This document shows, in pieces, positions 37,307 through 48,900 of a DNA stretch of 64,000 bases. A model generated the notes under the pieces. It worked only from the letters and a program-made list of their open reading frames with translations, was not told the DNA's origin and searched no databases. Both the position numbers and the translations under genes were made by a program. Every line of letters starts with the position of its first letter. Position 1 is the first letter of the stretch. Origin of the DNA: Temnopleurus reevesii (Eukaryota > Echinodermata > Echinoidea > Temnopleuroida > Temnopleuridae); the NCBI GenBank assembly GCA_036244855.1, contig BQKZ01000428.1, forward strand, positions 91,011 to 155,010, in the 5' to 3' direction.

Positions 37307-40300
37307 GGAAATGCCCCCGTGTAATCCATGGAACTTATACATGACAATTGGCCTAAAGCCGCGAAGAGACTTGCTAGACATCCGTAGAGATATGGGCAAG
37401 CACAACCGACCAACAGTACGCATGCGCGTGAAGTAAAGAATAGTATGGGACTTACAAGAGATCCTTGCGGAACGTCCCAAACTGAGTCGTCATGAGAGTG
37501 AGAGTTACAGATCGAGCGCTCATTTCGCTGATCTATGGATAATGAAGATAGCGCCTATGTCAACGTTGCAGATAGAGAGGGTGACAAGCAGCGAAATGGT
37601 CGATACGAAATCTCGCGAAAGACGAGATTAATTCTCTCGCAGAACGGACATCATTTTTGAAGAATGCTGCAGCCGGGAGCGCACATGATATTACAGTGGC
37701 GGACATTTAATCGTATGAACGATAGCTACTGATGACAACACTATTGCCCATGTGGGATAAAATAATATTGTAGTTCCTAACTCCCGAGTCGACGTCTTGT
37801 TCGACCCATTAGTGCAGTGAAAATCATTTCCGAAGGAATATTTTCAGCACAAAACTTAGCTCTAACAAGGACCCGTAATGGGCGAGTTATTCATGAAGAA
37901 CTACATCGAATGATAGTGCGACGTATAACTTTATTTATTAAGAATCCGAAAAAGATGTTAAATACAGGATTTCTCGACAATCATCTTAAAAATCACCATA
38001 GTTACATGCCATTTTTTGTATACATTTCTTTCTGCAAAACATATCTTCCAAGAAATAACGTTTAATCTAACCATGTCACATGTGTATTCTTATCCGATGA
38101 TTTTTATACAAGTTTAAGGGAAATAATTTATATGACGATTTAACATTTCATTTTTTCACTAATGGGGTGTTGTTCAAAAACAACTACAACTTCGCAAATT
38201 GTAACGCGCATTTTCATTCGCGCACAGCATGCGCATTTAACAAGACGCGCATGAAACAATGATTTTGATTGGCATGTTCCGATCAACTGCAACTTGCGAT
38301 CAATTGCAACTTTTGAACAACAACCCCTAAGGTAGATATCATGCAACGTACACACGAAGCGCGGTTACAAATCGAAATGAAACTCCAATACAAAATTGTT
38401 TTGAAGTGAAGTACGATTTATTCAGGTCAAACAATTCATACCCAATTTAAGATATTTATGATCACTAATCAAGAAAAAAAATATTCATTTTCTTTACAAA
38501 TTCAAAGGTTAACCGGCGATTTTCAAACGTAAGGTATATTGAGGGACCAATGTAATAACAAAAGTAGAATTATTTTGTATTTTAATTTTTGTACTTAAAA
38601 GTGTGTGAAGTTATCGTGACAATATAGATGACGTAATTATAATCATAAATGCACTGGCAATCAAATACAAGTATGAAGTATGAACACATAAGAGATACAA
38701 TTTCATTTCCTTTATAATATCTTTAAAATACATAATGATAACAAGTATTTAGAACAAGAAACTCTTTAAACCATCTTTAAAATAAGTTAAAGTAGAAAAT
38801 AATAACCACATTCCTGTCAATAACTTAGTGATCTTTACGAGGACGAAACAGTAAACATTGCTAGTTCTTAACGATAAAAATATATCATATGTCTCGTCTA
38901 GAAAAATAGGATGACCTATCTTGTATTTGTTGATGTAAGTATAAATATCTCTATCTTAAAACGACATACAGGGTGAAACTACTTGACAATCAAATGAAAC
39001 GTGTAAGTTTTCTTTTTTTTTATTATCATTAGTTTCTCTTAAAAAGAGTCATGATTTCTGAAAAGACAAGAAATATATTTGTAAAAGCATTAATGTGATT
39101 AAAACTGCGAACAAATGCTATGGAACGTGCCAAACAATCATGTGATACAATAGGCCGCCAATGATCACACAAGTTTAAGAAGTCGAAGATGGGTATACTG
39201 GTATAGCAATGTTGAATGATGATTTAAATATCATTTTTTTTTTCGAAATAGGTATGTTTGCTCATGAAGAAAACGCGGCCCATAGCTTCGTATTAGCTTA
39301 GTTTTAAATGAACTTCTTTTCCAGAAATCAGGATTCTCCATAAGTTCATTAATGTGAATAATATAAATTTTCATGCGAATATAGTCAGAAAAGTACTATT
39401 ATATAAAACATATCTGATGGATACAATATAATACAAACGGTTTCATACTTCGATAGTCGCCAATGGAAACTTCTGTTGCGTACTTGCAGTTGTATTTATG
39501 ATATGATTACACAGACTTAATCGGAAATATGTGAAGCTTGATTCAGTTACCAAGGGCAAATGCTTCAGAACATCTTTTTAAATAATAGATTGATAAAATA
39601 TGTCATAATGATTTCTATTAGAAATGCGACTTCAACATCAAGTTTGCCAACCGTTATCTGCTCTCTCTGTATGAAAACGTTTAGACAATAAATTCTGAAC
39701 ATTGAACAAAACTGCAAGACCAATTAAATGTAAACGGAACAAAGATTTTTAGAGCGGTTAGAAGCAGTGCTGTATGGCATTGAACATTTATGTCCTAATG
39801 ACAAGAATTTCTTCCAACCTATTATATTATGCCAGGGTAATTAAGCTTTGATATTTACAAAAAATATAGTGTTGCCAACTGTTCACAGGCATTTTTTTCC
39901 GCCAGCTATATAACGCTACGATATCTATTTAACGTGTTTTCTTTACATTGATTAACATTCAAACTACATTCGCATTCATGTTTGTTTTGTATTCAACGTT
40001 TCCATTTTATTGGTATATGAATACAAGATGTTTTGAGATTTATAGATATGTTATTTATTCTGTACAAAATGCCAAAGTTGATAAATGTATTCGTGAAAAG
40101 TGTTTTACGAACATGAAATATACGATATTTATAGTTTTATTTCTATTTTTGAATCACAAAATATTGTGCTCTATGTGTACAAAGTGTCGTGGATAATGGT
40201 TTGCACGTTGATAAGCACAAAGAAAAAATATGAAAAGTGAAAATGATAAATACAGTTAATAATGAAACTCAAAAATTAGTTTTGTTATTCGCAGTGACAA

Positions 40301-40500
40301 TTCAGCTACTTTATGACAATCAGCATACACTTTTGTTTTGATCGTATATTTTGATATGTACAAATTTAGAGAAAATTATGAAATTTTAAAGTGCTACGAG
40401 TGTTAGCCTAGGGACAAGTTCCTTTTTATTTTTGTACGAAATGATATATCTTACAGTAATCACAAATATAAAATAAAGAATTTTGTATGTTAACTAGTGC
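37307..40500 (+). other. Probable chordin 3' UTR and downstream sequence
   Basis: No coding evidence is seen after the chordin stop. The DNA is AT-rich. Poly(A)-signal hexamers AATAAA occur, for example, at 39687-39692 and 40472-40477, so the UTR may be up to about 3.2 kb, but its real end cannot be fixed from sequence. The region contains an inverted-repeat element at 38164-38327. Confidence 0.45.
38164..38327. mobile_element. Foldback MITE downstream of chordin
   Basis: ggggtgttgttcaaaa at the left is matched by ttttgaacaacaacccc at the right, and caactacaactt-like text pairs further inside. 164 bp. It would lie in the chordin 3' UTR if the UTR reaches the distal poly(A) signals. Confidence 0.8.
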
Positions 40501-40735
40501 TACATGTTGAAGTGAATAGATACATGAATTAAACATACAGTATTTTTGTTTCATGTTTGCTCATGTCACAGAGAAAAGTTATCTTTACTTTCTCTTCAGA
40601 ATAGTGATCCTTTGTGTGGACACAAATTAATGAGTAATATTTATTAATAATGTCCGAATTTACACTTATTCCAACGCTGCGATTGGGAAATCGCGCTGAT
40701 GCAAGTAGGGGATGTTGCTAGAAAAAGGAGACATA

Positions 40736-40867
40736 ATGCCCCGGTCACATAGGACCCCGGAATCAACACGATTGAATACGACTCTTTGTTAATTCACAGT
40801 TAACTGCCTCCGAACAAAGAGTCGTGTTGAATGGTGTTGCTTCTGGGGCCCTATGGGACCGCGGCTT
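40736..40867. mobile_element. Palindromic MITE, CCGGTCACATAGG family
   Basis: ccccggtcacataggacccc at the left and its imperfect complement ending ccctatgggaccgcggc. Loop ttaattcacagttaactgcc. Same family as 15318-15447. Confidence 0.85.
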
Positions 40868-41977
40868 TACGATCAATTACAAGTTGCAGTTGATCCGCAC
40901 TCACCAACCCAAATCATTAATGGGGTTTCGAAATTGGTGGACGGTAGGAAACGAGTGCGCATCCGATGTGCGCATCAGTAATCGCGCACATCACTAGCCT
41001 CAGTCGAAAACTCGCTATTATTTCATGTGCGTTTTTTCCAGAAGCGCAGACGGTACACGAATCAAAATGCACGTTTCAACTCGCAACTGATTTGTAATCG
41101 ATATCAAATTCTCAGCAATATCCACTAATATTTTTTGCATTGAATAGTGCATGAAATACTGCACAACTCAGTGTGAAAACTTTTTGAAGAATGAACGATT
41201 TTGTGTAAATTCCATAAATTATATATTATTGATAGGTGTATTTAATACAGTATTGTTTTGTATTTTGCAATGAACCAATGTTGATATGTGTCATATTACT
41301 ACAAAATGATTGAAATTGATTTTGATTAAATGAATTAAAATGACAAAAAATGATAACAAAATTCAAATTGTGATTTACTTCTTAATGTGTGACTTGTGTG
41401 AATGTATATATTTAGATTTTACACAGAGGTCAAACAATTCGAATTACTCAATTTGTTCCAGTATTTGCTTCGTTCAATCGAAAAGCGAAATGACTTCACA
41501 TAACAAGTTTGATAAAAGCTAAACATAACGAGGATTCGTGTCTGTTTGACCACTGTATCTCATAAATCAATGAAAATAATAGTATGAACATTTCGTTTGT
41601 GCACAGTGTTGAATACATTAAACGCCCCTAAATAAAATAAATCCCTCCATTCGAGAAGGTGATTTCACACTAAGTTTTATTCAATGTGCACTAGTCCGCA
41701 ATTCTCAAAATTACATTTGTTTACAGTGATGTGAGTGAGTAATGTTAAATTACGTTAACCTAAACGGTGCAATGCATATTTAACAGCTTGTGCTCACAAA
41801 TGCACATTCGTGTGAGAATATGAGATGTTTATCGTGATCAACACTGTATTTGAAATCACACTTTTTTCCATGATAATGACAATGGTGCCAATACAAACGA
41901 AACGAACGAAATTTGACGGTTGGATCTATACGATCGAATCTAGCAACTGTGATTCGTTGCTCAAGCATAAACGCGTT

Positions 41978-42111
41978 AAGCCTCAGTCACATAGGGCCCA
42001 GGAAGCAACACGATTAAACACGACTCTTTGTGCGAAGGCAGCTTACTGTGGTCTGAAGAGAGAGTCATGTTGAATCTTGTTGCTTCCGGGCTTCTATGTG
42101 ACTAGGGCCTT
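41978..42111. mobile_element. Palindromic MITE, CCGGTCACATAGG family (diverged)
   Basis: aagcctcagtcacatagggc pairs with cttctatgtgactagggc. The inner aacacgactctttgt arm is conserved. The allelic copy is at 45006-45139. Confidence 0.8.
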
Positions 42112-42460
42112 GGAAGGGACAGTTAGAACATCATGTTGATCACCATCTAGAACATTTATCACAAGAGACGGTAGTCCATGTGAGTAGAAAGGACAAAGGA
42201 ATTAGACAAATTAAACGACTTTATTCGAGCCTTCACAATTCCTTGATTATTCATTTACTGAACAGGTGGAAACCATGTTCGGCATTTCTCCACACAGTGA
42301 TAGAAATTTATTTTGTGTGCATCTAGCTATCGTGAATGCTTCAATGGAAGTTGTTAAATTTGTCCAAAAATTATGAGTGCATTTGTCTCTAACAATTTTA
42401 TGCGATGTGGAGAAATACTGTCAGAACGCCACTAAAGGGGACACCATCCCAAATAAAGCT

Positions 42461-42789
42461 GGGCGGCGTTTCACCACGTTACGAAAGACTTTAAGAACGA
42501 CTTTACGCACGACTGGTAATAGTTCGTGCTGAATGATCAAGAATGTTACGCGTATTACACTCGCTAACGTACTCCGGTGGGTGTTTCATCAAGATTTGTC
42601 GCAGCGACAAGGAGTCATTTTTCGACAGTTCCCTTAGCAACTGTCAGCGATAGTACTTTTCATCCAATCACAATCAAGGAATTTGTCAGCGCTGACTAAT
42701 TGTCTCTGCGACAAATCTTGATGAAACACCCTCCCGGTCTTTCTTAAAGTCGTGCGTAACTTTAAGAACGATTTGGTGAAACACTACCC
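42461..42789. mobile_element. Outer foldback element containing an inner one
   Basis: gggcggcgtttcacca at the left is matched by tttggtgaaacactaccc at the right, and the inner arms share the cgcacgact / agtcgtgcg and ttaagaacga motifs. The inner element 42579-42731 is inserted in it. It ends 10 bases from the cyclase stop codon, on the 3' UTR side. The allelic copy is at 45514-45842. Confidence 0.8.
42579..42731. mobile_element. Inner MITE, GGGTGTTTCATCAAG family
   Basis: Near-perfect inverted ends gggtgtttcatcaagatttg with tgtcgca... following. Relatives lie at 45632-45784, 54287-54459, 48821-48941 and 50939-51058. Confidence 0.88.
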
Positions 42790-42799
42790 ATGTTATTTC

Positions 42800-42961
42800 T
42801 TAAAAATCATGTATAGCGATTTCTCGCGATGACGGCGAATCTTCGGGGACGTTCAGCGTGAGATCGCAGTCACTATCGCCGTTCTCCTCGCTAGAGTTAG
42901 CCGAGCCCATGGTGCCTGCGGTCCGTCCAGTCAGCCAGTAGGTAGTCATTGTTCCTTTATC
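42800..42961 (-). CDS. Guanylate cyclase last exon (copy on first haplotype)
   Basis: 53 residues and TAA (42802-42800). It starts [13 protein letters not shown], the conserved end of the guanylate cyclase domain, then an acidic, serine-rich tail ending REIAIHDF. The acceptor is a T-rich run ending cgtttag at 42962. A near-identical copy occurs at 45853-46014. Inverted-repeat elements begin 10 bases past the stop. Confidence 0.9.
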   Translation of the reverse strand, partial: DKGTMTTYWLTGRTAGTMGSANSSEENGDSDCDLTLNVPEDSPSSREIAIHDF

Positions 42962-45900
42962 CTAAACGAAAAAAAAGAGAGAATATGACACCATCATGTC
43001 GTTATCAGGGCCCTATTGCATAAAAAGATGCGTGTGACGCAAGTCAGAAAATTTAACCCAACTCCATTTTCAACCATTTTTCAGGAGCGCGCATTTATGA
43101 CTTGCATTCAATCTTCTGAGTTGCGTTTAAACACAAATTTGTATGAAATAGGGTCCAGATATATGTCAGAGTTTTGTTGTTGTTTTATTGTTTCTCGAGT
43201 TTCTCATTATACAAGCTCTGATTTATTAGAAATTGGTCAGCTTCGTGCGCCAAGTATATTCAGTGAGAAAGTAAACTCTAAGCGCCATGAGCACCAAAAG
43301 GTGGACCTGTGCGCTATACAAGTAGCCACTATTATTATTATTATTATTTAAAAAAATAAACGGGGGTTACTGAGAAGTATTTGTTCAAGAATAAAGGGCT
43401 CTGAATTTGTCTTCCATTACCACAGAATTATGCATTTTTCGTAGTATCAAATGCGTGATTAATTTTCAGAGGAGGCCGTTAACACAATATAAACTATTTT
43501 CGAAAAATTAGGTCGAACACAAATTCAATGATCATTTGTAATGGTATTCAAATCGGAACCGGCTTGAGATTGTTGTGTCCGCACAGTTGAATACACGGCA
43601 CACGTTATTATTGTCTGTGGTCCACTGAACTATTCGGAAGGAGTTTATATCGTGTTCAAAGCAACCGTTGATCAACTGGAACAAAAGGGGATTTTCTTGC
43701 TCTTTAGACTTGGCTGCAAGTGACAAATTAGCGATCACTCGTGTTGCCAGGGGCGTAGCTGTATTTGTGTGAGTTTGGATGTGTGTGTTTGTGCGTGTGT
43801 GTTTGATTATTTTTGTGAGAGTATAAATGTAAGCGCTGATTTGTTTTGAGGGAGGAAGACGCAGATGATGTGAACGCAAAGTAAACTGAGCATTTGTATT
43901 GGGCTATCTTCGGTAGATCGCAATGTGTTGATTTTTTTTTTCAAAAACAAAGAACAGAAATATCAAATTATTGGGTACGTGTGAGTTTCTGCGTAAATGT
44001 TTGCGTGTTTGTGTGAATGAGGCGCATGTTTTTATTGTGTGTATGTGAGTGTGTGTGTATATGTGTGTGTGTGTAAACTACGATGTTGTAGAGCTTCCTA
44101 CAGTAAATGGGAACATAGGGATATGTAATAAGAGAGTGAGTGTGCATAGGTGTGCGTGTTAGTGCTTGTGCGTTTAGGTATGTGTATGCGTGCGTTTGTA
44201 CATGTGTGTGTGCTAACACAACATCATCTGGAGATTCAAACAACTTGCCATGAGGAGCACCTCACCGCTGGAAACATGACAGTCGTCACTTAATATTGTG
44301 ATAGGTGTATTTATTCGTGTGTGCGTAAGTGTGGGATGTGATGTGTGTGCATGTGTGTTTGAGTGAAGCATAAGTGTTTCTTGTATGTGTATGTGTATGT
44401 ATGTGTGAACTACGAGATTGTAGAGCTTTCTACAGTAGATGGGAACATAGGGATATTTTCAGAAGCAGAGAGTGAATATGCATATATGTGTGTGTGTGCT
44501 AGTGCGTGTGGGTTTTTAGTATGTGTGTGTACTCACGAAAAATCTTCAGGTATTTAAACAATTTATGGTTAGGAGCACCTCATCCCGAACCCTGGTATTT
44601 GAGCGTGTGCGTGCGTATGCGTGTGTGCGTGTGTGTTTTTTTGTTTATGCGTGCGTTTGTTTGCACGTCGTTCAGGTATCAGAGTAGATGAAAAACATGA
44701 ATATTTTCAGAAGCAGAGAGTGAGCTATACACGTGTGTGTGTGTNTTTGTTTACAGTGATGTGAGTGAGTAATGTTAAATTACGTTAACCTAAACGGTGC
44801 AATGCATATTTAACAGCTTGTGCTCACAAATGCACATTCGTGTGAGAATATGAGATGTTTATCGTGATCAACACTGTATTTGAAATCACACTTTTTCCAT
44901 GATAATGACAATGGTGCCAATACAAACGAAACGAACGAAATTTGACGGTTGGATCTATACGATCGAATCTAGCAACTGTGATTCGTTGCTCAAGCATAAA
45001 CGCGTTAAGCCTCAGTCACATAGGGCCCAGGAAGCAACACGATTAAACACGACTCTTTGTGCGAAGGCAGCTTACTGTGGTCTGAAGAGAGAGTCATGTT
45101 GAATCTTGTTGCTTCCGGGCTTCTATGTGACTAGGGCCTTGGAAGGGACAGTTAGAACATCATGTTGATCACCATCTAGAACATTTATCACAAGAGACGG
45201 TAGTCCATGTGAGCAGAAAGGACAAAGGAATTGGACAAATTAAACGACTTTATTCGAGCCTTCACAATTGCTCCATGAACACACAGGACAATTCCTTCAT
45301 TATTCATTTACTGAACAGGTGGAAACCCTGTTCGACATTTCTCCACACAGTGACAGAAATTTATTTTGTGTGCATCTAGCTATCGTGAATGCTTCAATGA
45401 AAGTTGTTAAATTTGTCCAAAAATTATGAGTGCATTTGTCTCTAACAATTTTATGCGATGTGGAGAAATACTGTCAGAACGCCACTAAAGGGGACACCAT
45501 CCCAAATAAAGCTGGGCGGCGTTTCACCAAGTTACGAAAAACTTTAAGAACGACTTTACGCACGACTGGTAATAGTTCGTGCTGAATGATCAAGAATGTT
45601 ACGCGTATTACACTCGCTAACGTACTCCGGTGGGTGTTTCATCAAGATTTGTCGCAGCGACAAGGAGTCATTTTTCGACAGTTCCCTTAGCAACTGTCAG
45701 CGATAGTACTTTTCATCCAATCACAATCAAGGAATTTGTCAGCGCTGACTAATTGTCTCTGCGACAAATCTTGATGAAACACCCTCCCGGTCTTTCTTAA
45801 AGTCGTGCGTAACTTTAAGAACGATTTGGTGAAACACTACCCATGTTATTTCTTAAAAATCATGTATAGCGATTTCACGCGATGACGGCGAATCTTCGGG

Positions 45901-48900
45901 GACGTTCAGCGTGAGATCGCAGTCACTATCGCCGTTCTCCTCGCTAGAGTTAGCCGAGCCCATGGTGCCTGCGGTCCGTCCAGTCAGCCAGTAGGTCGTC
46001 ATTGTTCCTTTATCCTAAACGAAAAAAAAGAGAGAATATGACACCATCATGTCGTTATCAGGGCCCTATTGCATAAAAAGATGCGTGTAACGCAAGTCAG
46101 AAAATTTAACCCAACTCCATTTTCAACCATTTTTCAGGAGCGCGCATTTATGACTTGCATTCAATCTTCTGAGTTGCGTTTAAACACAAATTTGTATGAA
46201 ATAGGGTCCAGATATATGTCAGAGTTTTGTTGTTGTTTTATTGTTTCTCGAGTTTCTCATTATACAAGCTCTGATTTATTAGAAATTGGTCAGCTTCGTG
46301 CGCCAAGTATATTCAGTGAGAAAGTAAACTCTAAGCGCCATGAGCACCGAAAGATGGACCTGTGCGCTATACAAGTAGCCACTATTATTATTATTATTAT
46401 TTAAAATAATAAACGGGATTTACTGAGAAGTATTTCTTCAAGAATAAAGGGCTCTGAATTTGTCTTCCATTACCACAGAATTATGCATTTTTCGTAGTAT
46501 CAAATGCGTGATTAATTTTCAGAGGAGGCCGTTAACACAATATAAACTATTTTCGGAAAATTAGGTCGAACACCAATTCAATGCTCTTTTGTAATGGTAT
46601 TCAAATCGGAACCGGCTTGCGATTGTTGTGTCCGCACAGTTGAATACACGGCGCACGTTATTATTGTCTGTGGTCCACTGAACTATTCGGAAGGAGTTTA
46701 TATCGTGTTCAAAGCAACCGTTGATCAACTGGAACAAAAGGGGATTTTCTTGCTCTTTAGACTTGGCTGCAAGTGACAAATTAGCGATCACTCGTGTTGC
46801 CAGGGGCGTAGCTGTATTTGTGTGAGTTTGGATGTGTGTGTTTGTGCGTGTGTGTTTGCTTATTTTTGTGAGAGTATAAATGTAAGCGCTGATTTGTTTT
46901 GAGGGAGGAAGACGCAGATGATGTGAACGCAAAGTAAACTGAGCATTTGTATTGGGCTATCTTCGGTAGATCGCAACGTGTTGATTTTTTTTTCAAAAAC
47001 AAAGAACAGAAATATCAAATTATTGGGTACGTGTGAGTTTCTGCGTAAATGTTTGCGTGTTTGTGTGAATGAGGCGCATGTTTTTCTTGTGTGTATGTGG
47101 GTGTGTGTGTATGTGTGTGTGTGTGTAAACTACGATGTTGTAGAGCTTCCTACAGTATATGGGAACATAGGGATATGTGATAAGAGAGTGAGTGTGCATA
47201 GGTGTGCGTGTTAGTGCTTGTGCGTTTAGGTATGTGTATGCGTGCGTTTGTACATGTGTGTGTGCTAACACAACATCATCTGGCGATTCAAACAACTTGC
47301 CATGAGGAGCACCTCACCGCTGGAAACATGACAGTCGTCACTTAATATTGTGATAGGTGTATTTATTCGTGTGTGCGTAAGTGTGGGATGTGATGTGTGT
47401 GCATGTGTGTTTGAGTGAAGCATAAGTGTTTCTTGTATGTGTATGTATGTGTAAACTACGAGATTGTAGAGCTTTCTACAGTAGATGGGAACATAGGGAT
47501 ATTTTCAGAAGCAGAGAGTGAATATGCATATATGTGTGTGTGTGCTAGTGCGTGTGGGTTTTTAGTATGTGTGTGTACTCACGAAAAATTTTCAGGTATT
47601 TAAACAATTTATGGTTAGGAGCACCTCATCCCGAGCCCTGGTGTTTGAGCGTATGCGTGTGTGTGCGTATGCGTGTGTGCGTGTTTTTTTTTTTTTNNNN
47701 NNNNNNNNNNNNNNNNNNNNNNNNNNNNNNNNNNNNNNNNNNNNNNNNNNNNNNNNNNNNNNNNNNNNNNNNNNNNNNNNNNNNNNNNNNNNNNNNNNNN
47801 NNNNNNNNNNNNNNNNNNNNNNNNNNNNNNNNNNNNNNNNNNNNNNNNNNNNNNNNNNNNNNNNNNNNNNNNNNNNNNNNNNNNNNNNNNNNNNNNNNNN
47901 NNNNNNNNNNNNNNNNNNNNNNNNNNNNNNNNNNNNNNNNNNNNNNNNNNNNNNNNNNNNNNNNNNNNNNNNNNNNNNNNNNNNNNNNNNNNNNNNNNNN
48001 NNNNNNNNNNNNNNNNNNNNNNNNNNNNNNNNNNNNNNNNNNNNNNNNNNNNNNNNNNNNNNNNNNNNNNNNNNNNNNNNNNNNNNNNNNNNNNNNNNNN
48101 NNNNNNNNNNNNNNNNNNNNNNNNNNNNNNNNNNNNNNNNNNNNNNNNNNNNNNNNNNNNNNNNNNNNNNNNNNNNNNNNNNNNNNNNNNNNNNNNNNNN
48201 NNNNNNNNNNNNNNNNNNNNNNNNNNNNNNNNNNNNNNNNNNNNNNNNNNNNNNNNNNNNNNNNNNNNNNNNNNNNNNNNNNNNNNNNNNNNNNNNNNNN
48301 NNNNNNNNNNNNNNNNNNNNNNNNNNNNNNNNNNNNNNNNNNNNNNNNNNNNNNNNNNNNNNNNNNNNNNNNNNNNNNNNNNNNNNNNNNNNNNNNNNNN
48401 NNNNNNNNNNNNNNNNNNNNNNNNNNNNNNNNNNNNNNNNNNNNNNNNNNNNNNNNNNNNNNNNNNNNNNNNNNNNNNNNNNNNNNNNNNNNNNNNNNNN
48501 NNNNNNNNNNNNNNNNNNNNNNNNNNNNNNNNNNNNNNNNNNNNNNNNNNNNNNNNNNNNNNNNNNNNNNNNNNNNNNNNNNNNNNNNNTGATAAAGTCA
48601 AACACACTTTGCTTGGTTCAGTAGAATGTTGATTACCATTTTTAAGAGGGTAGCTCGGTCGGAGCAAATTATCACCTTGTTTATCCATTTCTATGTACAT
48701 GTATTCTAATTCATTGAGGTGGTGAATACGAAGGAAAACGTCTAGGAATCTTTTTAAATGTATTTACATTACTGTCCAAACTGGGATTTTTTTTAATTAA
48801 AAGGTTAAAATAAAATATTAGTCAGAGCTGACTTATCAATGAAATCCTTGATTTTGAATGGATGGAATCTGTAACTGTAGCTTTGGTAACTGTCAAGAAA

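Larger units (their letters stand above)
41718..44744. repeat. Large direct duplication, first copy
   Basis: Starts ttgtttacagtgatgtgag and runs to the single N at 44745. The same text restarts at 44747 and continues to the N gap. The copies differ by scattered substitutions and small indels (for example a ~22-base segment present only in the second near 45270). Probably the two haplotypes. Confidence 0.9.

Noticed and set aside
42800..46014. Two guanylate cyclase genes ending in tandem
   Set aside because: The copies are nearly identical over ~3 kb including transposons, with joins at Ns. Allelic duplication in the assembly explains it better.
47552..48700. Apparent frames of over 300 codons across the gap
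   Set aside because: They are made of N positions and carry no information.
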